This document shows positions 9,166 through 15,142 of a stretch of 26,483 nt of DNA, piece by piece. The DNA comes from Gp6-AA40 sp050742535 (GTDB lineage: Bacteria; Acidobacteriota; Vicinamibacteria; Vicinamibacterales; UBA2999). The position numbers and the translations under genes are program-made. The notes beneath the pieces were generated by a model, which saw nothing but the letters and a program-made list of their open reading frames with translations, was not told the DNA's origin and made no database searches. The stretch is from assembly GCA_050742535.1 (NCBI GenBank), contig JBOGIQ010000043.1:1-26483 (forward strand), in the 5' to 3' direction. Positions within the stretch are counted from its first letter, which is position 1; each line of letters opens with the position of its first letter.

Positions 9166-9798
9166 ATGCGCCTTCTTCTCGCCGACGATCACCCCGTTAT
9201 GAGGCGAGGTGTTGCGGAGATCCTGCGGCAGCATTTCCCTGACGCGGTGGTCGATGAAGCCGACTCCATCGCGCAAGCCTTGTCACTGGCGCCACACCGG
9301 TCCTGGGATCTGGTCGTTCTGGACCTGTCGCTGTCGGACGGCAGCGGGCTCGATCTGCTGAAGCGTCTTCGTGAGACGCAGCCACGAGTCCCGGTCCTCA
9401 TTCTCAGCGTGCATACGGCGGAACAATTCGCCCGGCGCGCCATTGCGGCGGGAGCATCCGGCTACCTGACCAAGGATGCCGCGGATACCGAATTGATGAC
9501 TGCGATAACGACGTTGATTCGCGGTGGCAAGTACTTCAATGTCGAGGTGCTGGAACAGGTCGCGATTGGTGTGCACGCCGACTACAAGGAGCGGCCACAT
9601 GAACGGCTGTCCGATCGCGAATACGAAGTCTTCCTTATGATCGGCAGCGGAAAGACAGTCTCGGAAATCGCCTCGATCCTCGGCCTCAGCGTGAAGACGG
9701 TGAGCACGTACCGCTCCCGCGTGATGGATAAGATGGAGCTGCGCACCAACGCGGAATTGACTCATTACGCACTGAGTCACCAGTTGATCACCTGGTAG
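9166..9798 (+). CDS. NarL/FixJ-family response regulator (REC + LuxR HTH)
   Basis: 210 residues. The receiver domain (1-~120) shows the acidic pair D7-D8 in LLADDHPVMRRG, the phospho-acceptor D53 in DLVVLDLSL, the Ser switch in VLILSVH and the conserved Lys in GYLTKDA. The LuxR-type helix-turn-helix (about 147-205) is LSDREYEVFLMIGSGKTVSEIASILGLSVKTVSTYRSRV with only conservative departures from the family pattern. It is therefore a DNA-binding output regulator driven by phosphorylation. The start is ATG 9166; an in-frame TTG sits directly before it (9163), and the GAGGAG at 9148-9153 is a little closer to that TTG, so either could be used. Two HisKA_3 kinases follow on the same strand and are the likely phosphodonors. 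A dyad 66 bp upstream suggests autoregulation. Confidence 0.95.
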   Translation: MRLLLADDHPVMRRGVAEILRQHFPDAVVDEADSIAQALSLAPHRSWDLVVLDLSLSDGSGLDLLKRLRETQPRVPVLILSVHTAEQFARRAIAAGASGYLTKDAADTELMTAITTLIRGGKYFNVEVLEQVAIGVHADYKERPHERLSDREYEVFLMIGSGKTVSEIASILGLSVKTVSTYRSRVMDKMELRTNAELTHYALSHQLITW

Positions 9799-10040
9799 CA
9801 GACCGCCGGGCATCATCACGTCGGTGCCACGTGAATGGACCGTCCGCCGGCGAACAGCGATGTCCCACAAGCGGACAGGTCGCTACTGCTGACCAATCTG
9901 GTGGTTTGGTCTGTCTGGAGCGCTTTCCCGAGTCCATCGCCGATGGCTGAGCCGCTGATCAGCCTGGAAGGCGTGCCAGCCCAGTTGTCGGGCGGTGGCG
10001 ATTGCCGCTCCCTGCATCCTGATCGACCGAGTCGCTCGCC
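9799..10040. promoter_or_regulatory. Intergenic region with two dyads between RR and first kinase
   Basis: These 242 bp carry no convincing gene; an ORF starting at 9835 overlaps the kinase in another frame and has no recognisable features. Two exact inverted repeats are visible: TGTCC-N7-GGACA at 9861-9877 (string TGTCCCACAAGCGGACA), which resembles the dyads upstream of the response regulator and of the second kinase, and GACCAA-N9-TTGGTC at 9891-9911. The first has the same arm length and spacer as the RR dyad. It lies about 170-220 bp from the kinase start, farther than the other two, so its role is less certain. Confidence 0.4.
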
Positions 10041-10793
10041 ATGCGGCCAGTCGCCGGCTCGCTGCGCCAACCGGCGAAATGTGCTACACCTAGCATCATT
10101 TCGACACGCTCCACCGATCCCAGCGACGACTCCCGTTTATCGGAGCAGTTGCGCGCCCTGACCGAGCGCCTTCAACGGGTGCGCGAAGTAGAGCGGACCC
10201 GCGTCGCTCGCGAGTTGCACGACGAACTCGGCCAATCGTTGGCCAGCATCAAACGCGGCTTCGCCGGGACAGTCCCCCAGTTCCAGGAACGTAAAGCGCC
10301 GCCCGACGTGGTCGCGCGGGTCCAGTCAGCAATGATGCACATCGATCTGGCGATCGCCACGGTGCGCCGCATCGCCGATGGCCTCCGGCCGCAGGCGCTT
10401 GACGACCGGGACCTCGGGGGAGCCGTAGACCACGAAGCGCAGGTCGTATCGGCACGTTCGGGCATCTCCGTTCGGGTGGTCAGCCGGATCAATGTGGAAA
10501 TTCCGCCCGAGGTCGAGACGGCCGCATTCCGCATCTTCCAGGAGGCCTTGCTGAATTCGGTGCGTCACGCGCGGCCGTCTCGGATCGTCGCTCGTGTCAG
10601 TACGCACGCATCTCGATTACTGCTGTGTGTGCGCGACGACGGCATCGGATGCCCCGATATCTCCGAGTCATCAAGGCGCCTGGGACTGATCGGCATGCAC
10701 GAGCGCGCGCGGAGTGTCGGCGGACGCATACGAATCCGCGGGCGGAGCGGGCGAGGTACCCTGATGGCCCTGCAGATACCGCTTAATCAATGA
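10041..10793 (+). CDS. Sensorless NarX/DesK-type histidine kinase (HisKA_3 + HATPase_c), first
   Basis: 250 residues from ATG 10041. The dimerisation/phosphotransfer helix contains ERTRVARELHDELGQSLASI with the phospho-acceptor His in ELHDELGQ (H60 from this start). The ATP-binding part shows EALLNSVRHA (N box), VRDDGIGCP (G1), LIGMHERARSVGGRI (G2) and GRGTLMALQ (G3). No transmembrane, PAS or GAF segment precedes the HisKA_3 domain, so it is cytoplasmic and either receives signals from a partner or is used as a shared phosphodonor. The start is doubtful: there is no Shine-Dalgarno before 10041, and a TGTGCTACACCTA string at 10081-10093, nearly the same as the string 30 nt before the second kinase, suggests transcription could begin inside this ORF. 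The protein aligns with the next kinase from about residue 34 to the end. Confidence 0.85.
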   Translation: MRPVAGSLRQPAKCATPSIISTRSTDPSDDSRLSEQLRALTERLQRVREVERTRVARELHDELGQSLASIKRGFAGTVPQFQERKAPPDVVARVQSAMMHIDLAIATVRRIADGLRPQALDDRDLGGAVDHEAQVVSARSGISVRVVSRINVEIPPEVETAAFRIFQEALLNSVRHARPSRIVARVSTHASRLLLCVRDDGIGCPDISESSRRLGLIGMHERARSVGGRIRIRGRSGRGTLMALQIPLNQ

Positions 10794-10813
10794 ACGACCC
10801 ATACCTGCCGATC

Positions 10814-10834
10814 GCACCTGCGCAGTTGAGGTGC
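10814..10834. terminator. Hairpin between the two kinase genes
   Basis: GCACCT-N9-AGGTGC forms a 6-bp stem 20 nt after the first kinase stop. A second small stem follows (ATCCC-N6-GGGAT at 10848-10863, then TTCTCT). There is no T-run after the first stem, so it could be a weak terminator or simply a structured leader. It would partly separate expression of the two kinases. Confidence 0.3.
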
Positions 10835-10874
10835 AGGCCGACGACCGATCCCGCGTAAGGGATTTCTCTCACCC

Positions 10875-10915
10875 GTGTCAGACAAACACGGACACTCGTC
10901 GGAGTCCGCCCGACG
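10875..10915. promoter_or_regulatory. Double palindromic operator upstream of second kinase
   Basis: Two adjoining exact dyads: GTGTC-N11-GACAC (10875-10895) and CGTCGG-N7-CCGACG (10897-10915). The first contains TGTCAGACAAACACGGAC, 16 of 18 bases equal to the string upstream of the response regulator (9082-9099). The second has the same GTCGG-N7-CCGAC geometry as that site. A TGTGCTACACATA string (10915-10927) follows directly, with TACACA as a possible -10, 24 nt before the GTG start at 10951. The arrangement fits control of the kinase by the NarL-type regulator 1.1 kb upstream. Confidence 0.5.
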
Positions 10916-10950
10916 TGTGCTACACATACGCGCACGCTCGGAGGTGTGTC

Positions 10951-11640
10951 GTGGACGTGATCGGTGCCGGGCCGGCAGCCTCCGAACAGCTGCGCGCTCT
11001 GAGCCAGCGCGTCGAGGAACTGAGGGAGCAGGAGCGCACGCGGATCGCCCGCGAGCTCCACGATGAACTCGGGCAGCTGCTCACCGGGATCAAGCTCGAT
11101 TTCCGGATGACCGTCAGCCGCCTGCGCGAGCTGGCGTTCCCGGCGGACGTCGTCGACAACGTTGAGGCGGCGATCGTGCAGGTCGACAGCGCGCTGAACA
11201 TGGTGCGTCGACTCTCTGCCGACCTGCGACCGGCCGCGCTCGACCACCGGGACGTGGGTGGCGCGATCGAGGACGAAGCGCACAGGGTGACGAGCGATTC
11301 GGGACCGTCTGTCAAGGTGGTTCTGCACATCGTCGCGCATCCGCCCGACTCCATCGCCACGATCGTATTCCGCATCTTCCACGAGGCCTTGACGAATGCG
11401 ATGCGGCACGCACGAGCGACGCGTGTACTGGTGCGTCTGTCCGCGACGTCTTCGTACGTCGCCTTGGTGGTACGCGACAACGGTATCGGGCTGCCAGCCG
11501 ATCTCGGTCCCGATCAGGCGCTGGGCCTCCTTGGGATGCGCGAGCGTGCACGAAGCATCGGCGGGCAGTTGGTCATTCGCGGGAAGCCGGGCCGCGGCAC
11601 CGTGGTTGCCCTTCGTGTACCTGTCCCGCACCATCCCTGA
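10951..11640 (+). CDS. Sensorless NarX/DesK-type histidine kinase (HisKA_3 + HATPase_c), second
   Basis: 229 residues from GTG 10951, which has CGGAGG at 10939-10944 with a 6-nt spacer; the frame is open further upstream (to an ATG at 10831) but that part covers the palindromes and promoter. H37 in RIARELHDELGQLLTGIK is the phospho-acceptor. The ATPase part has EALTNAMRHARATRV (N box), VRDNGIGLP (G1), LLGMRERARSIGG (G2) and GRGTVVALRVP (G3). Like the preceding kinase it has no sensor or membrane domain. The two proteins are clearly paralogous, sharing a SEQLRAL start of the coiled segment and the same box order, and probably arose by tandem duplication. The likely partner is the response regulator at 9166-9798. 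This copy keeps the more canonical residues. Confidence 0.9.
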   Translation: MDVIGAGPAASEQLRALSQRVEELREQERTRIARELHDELGQLLTGIKLDFRMTVSRLRELAFPADVVDNVEAAIVQVDSALNMVRRLSADLRPAALDHRDVGGAIEDEAHRVTSDSGPSVKVVLHIVAHPPDSIATIVFRIFHEALTNAMRHARATRVLVRLSATSSYVALVVRDNGIGLPADLGPDQALGLLGMRERARSIGGQLVIRGKPGRGTVVALRVPVPHHP

Positions 11641-11882
11641 GAAGCGCAGAGCTGGTGCCTCGAGTCGACCGTCTCAGGTCGGACAAAGGAACGATCATCG
11701 GCACGGGCAGGACGGCACGTACGGATTATCCACCTGCTGACGGGCCATGCGGTCATGGTCCTTTCTGGTCGGATAGGTGGCAGTTATTCCGAGCGGAGGG
11801 GTGATTCGCTCAGGAAGGACAGCTCCGAATCCTCGCTCGCTTCGAGCTACAGCCGTCTAACGATGAGCGGAGGAATCAGACT
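11641..11882. other. Intergenic region with degenerate copy of the 14.2-kb divergent promoter
   Basis: No gene is supported here. A small stem CGACC-N6-GGTCG (11666-11681) lies 25 bp after the kinase stop and could be a weak terminator. At about 11705-11758 the sequence resembles 14186-14236: both contain CACGT(A/G)CGGATTATCCACCT followed by CTGACGG and CCATGC. In the copy the TATACT hexamer is reduced to a TG dinucleotide with a 2-bp loss, and the minus-strand reading that begins the TPWG gene (MDNPHV) here reads MDNPYV and soon reaches a stop. It looks like the remnant of a duplicated divergent gene start. Confidence 0.45.
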
Positions 11883-12041
11883 CTGACGAGAACCGCAATC
11901 TGCGCAATGCTATTGGTCGTCTCGGTCCAAGGCTGCTATTTTCGCCGCTACAACGGCTCTTGGTCGCTGATTGAGTGTGCCCCGTGCCGATCACTCTTTT
12001 GCGCAGAAGGCTTCGATGGAATCGCGATCCGCCGGGGCTGA
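11883..12041 (+). CDS. Possible small lipoprotein with CTG start (52 aa), doubtful
   Basis: Following GGAGG (11869-11873) with a 9-nt spacer, a frame from CTG 11883 reads TRTAICAMLLVVSVQGCYF, which has the form of a lipoprotein signal peptide with the lipid-acceptor Cys in VQGC. It runs on to TGA at 12039-12041. An in-frame ATG at 11907 would give 44 residues but too short an export signal. The frame overlaps the start of the small membrane-protein gene, and its TGA overlaps an in-frame CTG of that gene (CTGA at 12038-12041), which could be a coupled re-start. A CTG start is rare and the third-position GC is lower than in neighbours, so this may be chance. Confidence 0.25.
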   Translation: MTRTAICAMLLVVSVQGCYFRRYNGSWSLIECAPCRSLFCAEGFDGIAIRRG

Positions 12042-12316
12042 TCACGATCGCTGCTGTCGCCGTCGCGATCGGCCTGCTGCCGCTGCCGTACGAGTACTAC
12101 GTGCTGCTGCGGCTGTTCCTCTGCATCGTCAGCGCGTACTTCCTGACACGGCCCCGGGTGCGTGACGCGGAAAAGTGGGTGCTGGTCGGTCTGATCGTGC
12201 TCTACAACCCGATCGCGCCGGTCGGATTGGGCAGCAAGCTGCTGTGGAGCGTGATCAATATTGCGACCGTGGTGTGGTTCTGGAGGCTGAGTCGACGGCT
12301 CGGAATCAGCCGCTGA
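11975..12316 (+). CDS. Small integral membrane protein, DUF6804-like
   Basis: 113 residues from GTG 11975 (a second in-frame GTG is at 11984). Three hydrophobic segments are visible: LITIAAVAVAIGLLPLP, VLLRLFLCIVSAYFLT and EKWVLVGLIVLYNPIAPV, plus a C-terminal one, LLWSVINIATVVWFWRL. The pattern 'LPLPYEYYVLLRL..CIVSAY' with 'LYNPIAPV' and a closing 'INIATVVWF' matches my memory of the DUF6804 small membrane proteins; no function is known. No clear Shine-Dalgarno precedes either GTG, and the N-terminal ~20 residues are basic and variable, so the true start may lie later. It converges with the PEGA-protein gene, with a GC-rich hairpin between. Confidence 0.65.
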   Translation: MCPVPITLLRRRLRWNRDPPGLITIAAVAVAIGLLPLPYEYYVLLRLFLCIVSAYFLTRPRVRDAEKWVLVGLIVLYNPIAPVGLGSKLLWSVINIATVVWFWRLSRRLGISR

Positions 12317-12331
12317 GCCCTGAACCACACA

Positions 12332-12358
12332 GCCGGCCGCCAGCGCGGCGGAAGCCGG
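12332..12358. terminator. GC-rich hairpin between convergent genes
   Basis: CCGCC-N5-GGCGG (12337-12351) is flanked by CCGG on both sides (12333-12336 and 12355-12358), giving a stem of up to nine pairs with a small bulge. It fills the 42-bp gap between the stop codons of the small membrane protein (+) and the PEGA protein (-), a position expected for a shared terminator. There is no T-run on either strand. Confidence 0.5.
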
Positions 12359-13033
12359 TCAATACGGATTCATCCGCGCCCGGTACGTGATCGTGTCGCC
12401 GCCGGCCGCCCTCACCTCGAAGACCGTCGGCTCGAAGCCAGGCGCGCGAATCTCGATGTGATGCGATCCTGGCAGGAGGTCGACGAGTTGAAAGATGCCA
12501 TCGGAGTTGTCAACGAGACCCGCATTGCTACCGTCGACATACACTTCCGCGCCGCGAGGCACATCGACGATTCGCAGCGAAGCATAACCGCCTCTGACAG
12601 ACTCGCCGGAGTACCCGGCCGAGTACCCGTAGTACGCCGGATAGCGGTAGCTGTACGGGTAATAGCTGTAGTCGTACGGGTAGTAACCGAAGCTGTACGG
12701 GTAATAGCCGTAGGGATACCGATACGCGCCGACACCTATACCCAGGGCGAATCCGGGGACGCTGAGGTGCCTGCGATGCGATGGGACGAATACAGTGCCA
12801 TGCCGATGAACATGTGGTGCCGTGACCCTTCTACGGGGCACCGCGCGGCCATAGACCATGCGGCCGGTGCTCATCTGCCTGCCCGCGCCGACGTGGATGC
12901 CGCGATGCATAACGCCAGTTGAGACACGGCCGCCGCCGCTGTGCCCGCCGCGATGCTGGGCAGTTGCCGGCGTCGATGTCAGAGCAATGGCTGTGATGAG
13001 CGCCACAGCAAAGGAGCCGATATGTGGTTTCAT
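12359..13033 (-). CDS. Secreted Tyr-rich protein with C-terminal PEGA domain
   Basis: 224 residues. A signal peptide (MKPHIGSFAVALITAIALTS, cleavage near ATAQ) is followed by a Gly/His/Arg-rich basic region (27-95), a Tyr-rich region with about twenty Tyr in residues 104-150 built of heptads such as YYPYSFG and YYPYDYS, and a PEGA domain (about 150-220) recognisable by LRIVDVPRGAEVYVDG, GLVDNSDGIFQL and LPGSHHIEIRAPGFEP. PEGA domains are small beta-sandwich units found in surface and S-layer-like proteins, so the product is probably exported and bound at the cell surface or outer membrane. The ATG has GGAGGGAG 3-4 nt upstream. The basic and Tyr-rich parts suggest a low-complexity, possibly adhesive or wall-binding stalk; that part is inference. 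Confidence 0.85.
   Translation of the reverse strand: MKPHIGSFAVALITAIALTSTPATAQHRGGHSGGGRVSTGVMHRGIHVGAGRQMSTGRMVYGRAVPRRRVTAPHVHRHGTVFVPSHRRHLSVPGFALGIGVGAYRYPYGYYPYSFGYYPYDYSYYPYSYRYPAYYGYSAGYSGESVRGGYASLRIVDVPRGAEVYVDGSNAGLVDNSDGIFQLVDLLPGSHHIEIRAPGFEPTVFEVRAAGGDTITYRARMNPY
12653..12715. repeat. 21-bp tandem repeat encoding Tyr-Pro heptads
   Basis: On the plus strand GTACGGGTA recurs at 12653, 12674 and 12695, exactly 21 bp apart. In the coding (minus) direction the unit specifies a seven-residue block of the type YYPYxYx. Copies differ at a few bases, mostly changing the sixth and seventh residues of the block. Confidence 0.75.
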
Positions 13034-13199
13034 CGCTCCCTCCGCTGTAATTGAAGTGCAATAGCCGTTCTATCGAGGAACATTCCGAACGTGCGGAAAA
13101 CTATCCAAGGAGGGATGATCGTCGGACGGCTGAGTGGACGCTCCGTCCCCGGCGATAGACACCCCAGCCCCCAGTGACGCTCTGGAACCGCTTCGGCGG

Positions 13200-14213
13200 C
13201 TATTTACCGTTGCGTCCTGCTTGCGCCGCCTCCTCCGCGCGAGCGGCGCTGAGAATGTTCCGGAGACCGTAGTTGCCCTCGTGACACGCGTACTCGAACG
13301 GGCGCTGCGACGCGTCTTTCTTCGTCAGCACCATCGCGAAGGTCCACGGCCGCGTCCAGGTCGCTGGATCGTCTAACGTGACCGACCATTCCAGGCCCTC
13401 GGCGATTGGCGTGAAACGTTCTATGAGACGGAGCGTGAGGCTGGCGTTCCGGTAGGCGATTGCCTCCTTGATGTTCGTCGTTTCAACGACGAGTGTGTCT
13501 CCGTCCCAGTGGCCGCGCGCGTCTCCCATGTACGTCCGGATAGCCGTCCCGACGTGCGCGCGTCGGTCGAGTGGAATGACGCGTGCCTCATGGACCATCT
13601 CGTACACGATCGCGACGGAGGACGGCGATTGCACGATCTCATAGGAGCTGCCGTAGATGGCCGGCATCATCGAGCCTGGCAATCCACGCGAAATGCACCG
13701 GTCGTACAGGCTCCGATCCGCCGCGGAATCGGCTGGTCCACGGCCGCTTCGGCTGCGCGCCTCGGCGCGGGCGGCGGCGCGCTGCAGTGCCTGCGAAGTC
13801 GTCGGCGGGATCTTTCCGTCGGGAGGATCGACAACCAGCCAGGCGCGGCTGTTCACGGCATTGAGGTTCTCCCAGAAGACCTCGCGATCGACGGGCCTGT
13901 TTTCGTCCACTGAACTGGCAGCCGTGGCCTTCCGTCGTTCAGCGCGCAGATCCTCGAGTTCGCGCGGTGTGATGTCCTCGAGCCGCCGACCTTCGAAGCG
14001 AGCGGGTCTCTCGAACGGGATGCCGCTCTCGTCGCTGTTCGAATAGATGCCGGATACATCCGGATCACCCCAGGGAGTCCGTGGCATAGTCCATTTCCTG
14101 GTCGCCGCCGTTGACTGATCGGCGATGGAAATGACTTGAAAGAAGCCGACGAGCACGAGCACGGCCGCGCCGACGACGGAGAGCCGGGAGGGACGCACGT
14201 GCGGATTATCCAC
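13200..14213 (-). CDS. Secreted 'TPWGDPD' family hypothetical protein
   Basis: 337 residues. An N-terminal hydrophobic segment (LSVVGAAVLVLVGFFQVISI) acts as signal peptide or anchor. The mature protein opens with MPRTPWGDPDVSGIYSNSD and continues with PFERPARFEGRR, AWLVVDPPDGKIPP, a run of Arg/Ala, DRCISRGLPGSMMPAIYGS, ARGHWDGDTLVVETTNI and a C-terminal FEYACHEGNYGL. The same start (RTPWGHPDLQGTW, then IIDPPDGRLPP) is seen in the truncated gene at the window end, so the two are paralogs of a secreted family common in these bacteria and of unknown function. The start is GTG 14213 (MDNPHVRPS) or GTG 14198 (MRPSRLS); neither has a good Shine-Dalgarno. The gene is divergent from the next one with only 14 bp between the outer start codons. 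Confidence 0.75.
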   Translation of the reverse strand: MDNPHVRPSRLSVVGAAVLVLVGFFQVISIADQSTAATRKWTMPRTPWGDPDVSGIYSNSDESGIPFERPARFEGRRLEDITPRELEDLRAERRKATAASSVDENRPVDREVFWENLNAVNSRAWLVVDPPDGKIPPTTSQALQRAAARAEARSRSGRGPADSAADRSLYDRCISRGLPGSMMPAIYGSSYEIVQSPSSVAIVYEMVHEARVIPLDRRAHVGTAIRTYMGDARGHWDGDTLVVETTNIKEAIAYRNASLTLRLIERFTPIAEGLEWSVTLDDPATWTRPWTFAMVLTKKDASQRPFEYACHEGNYGLRNILSAARAEEAAQAGRNGK

Positions 14214-14227
14214 CTATACTGACGGCC
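14205..14227 (+). promoter_or_regulatory. Compact divergent promoter; leaderless-type -10
   Basis: TATACT (14215-14220) lies 7 nt before the ATG at 14228, so transcription would start at or within a base or two of the start codon. No Shine-Dalgarno is present, which is consistent with a leaderless mRNA. Preceding it is GGATTATCCACC (14203-14214), part of a block also found at 11724-11735. If the minus-strand gene starts at GTG 14213, this promoter overlaps its first codon. Confidence 0.5.
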
Positions 14228-15136
14228 ATGCAGCCATATCGATTCGCCTTCCTGGCGCTGATCGTCGGACTTGGGCTGGTCTGCTCGACCTGGGAAGCCA
14301 CGGCTGACGCTGCGCAGCGACCCGCGGCCAGCTGTGACCGCGAATGCCTGCGCGGCAAGGTGACGCAGCTGCTGTACGCGCTGGCAAAGCACGACATTAG
14401 TGGCCTGCCTGTGGCCACCACGCTGCGCGTGACCGAGGATGCGGTCGAAAAGCCGCTGGCGAGCGTCGGCCTCGTGAAGACGGTGACCCGCCTGCGCGGC
14501 TTCCGCCAGGACATCATCGACGAGCGAGCCGGCGTCGCGGGCGCCCACGTCGTGGTGGAGGAGAGCGGAGCGCCGGTGATGCTCGTCGTGCGCCTGAAGG
14601 TGGCCGCCGACAGGCTCACGGAAATCGAGCTGGTGGCCACGCGCAACAGCCAGGAAGGTCTCATCTTCAACATCGATGGTCTGAGCGCGCCGAGTGAGAT
14701 GACGAATTACGCGCCCCGTCCCGATCAGCTCGCGACCCGAGACGAGGCGATCAAGGCGGCGCTGAAATACCCGGAAGGACTGAGTGCGGCGAAGACCTTT
14801 GCCGCCGTGAACGCACCGTTCGCGCCCAACGCGTATCGCTTCGAGAACGGCCAGGTGATGGCCGGCCCGGACTGCAAGTTTGCTCCCGGCTGCCAGAACA
14901 TCTCGACCCAGTCGCTGGCGATCTTCGAGCGTCTCGGTGATCCGCAGACCCGCGTCATTGCCGTGGACGAGCGCATGGGGATCGTCTGGTTGCGCATGGC
15001 CTGGGGCGTCCAGAAGGAGGGCGGCGACCAGCTGACGGTGTGGGAGACGTTCAAGGTCTTCGACGGCCAGATCCACGCCGTGGAAGCATTCATGCGGATC
15101 CTGCCGGTGGAGAAGCGCGACGGCGGGTGGAAGTAG
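14228..15136 (+). CDS. Secreted hypothetical protein
   Basis: 302 residues with a signal peptide (MQPYRFAFLALIVGLGLVCS, mature from about residue 29). Near the new N-terminus is CDRECLRGKVTQLLYALAKHD. Further on come NYAPRPDQLATRDEAIKAAL, NAYRFENGQVMAGPDCKFAPGC and QTRVIAVDERMGIVWLRMAW, ending FKVFDGQIHAVEAFMRILP. Four Cys in the mature part (CDREC and GPDCKFAPGC) could form two disulfides. The overall order, a dimerising helix then a beta-rich half ending in 'vDermGiVw', recalls NTF2/SnoaL-like or DUF8021-like secreted proteins, but I cannot assign it firmly. The ATG is preceded by a TATACT 7 nt away and no Shine-Dalgarno. It converges with the serine-hydrolase gene, leaving 6 bp between stops. 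Confidence 0.75.
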   Translation: MQPYRFAFLALIVGLGLVCSTWEATADAAQRPAASCDRECLRGKVTQLLYALAKHDISGLPVATTLRVTEDAVEKPLASVGLVKTVTRLRGFRQDIIDERAGVAGAHVVVEESGAPVMLVVRLKVAADRLTEIELVATRNSQEGLIFNIDGLSAPSEMTNYAPRPDQLATRDEAIKAALKYPEGLSAAKTFAAVNAPFAPNAYRFENGQVMAGPDCKFAPGCQNISTQSLAIFERLGDPQTRVIAVDERMGIVWLRMAWGVQKEGGDQLTVWETFKVFDGQIHAVEAFMRILPVEKRDGGWK

Positions 15137-15142
15137 CGTCTT

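Noticed and set aside
9835..10161. 108-residue ORF before the first kinase
   Set aside because: No domain, signal or Shine-Dalgarno; it covers the palindromes and overlaps the kinase H-box region in another frame.
12653..12715. CRISPR-like repeat array
   Set aside because: The 21-bp units are adjoining, in frame and without spacers; they encode Tyr-rich heptads.
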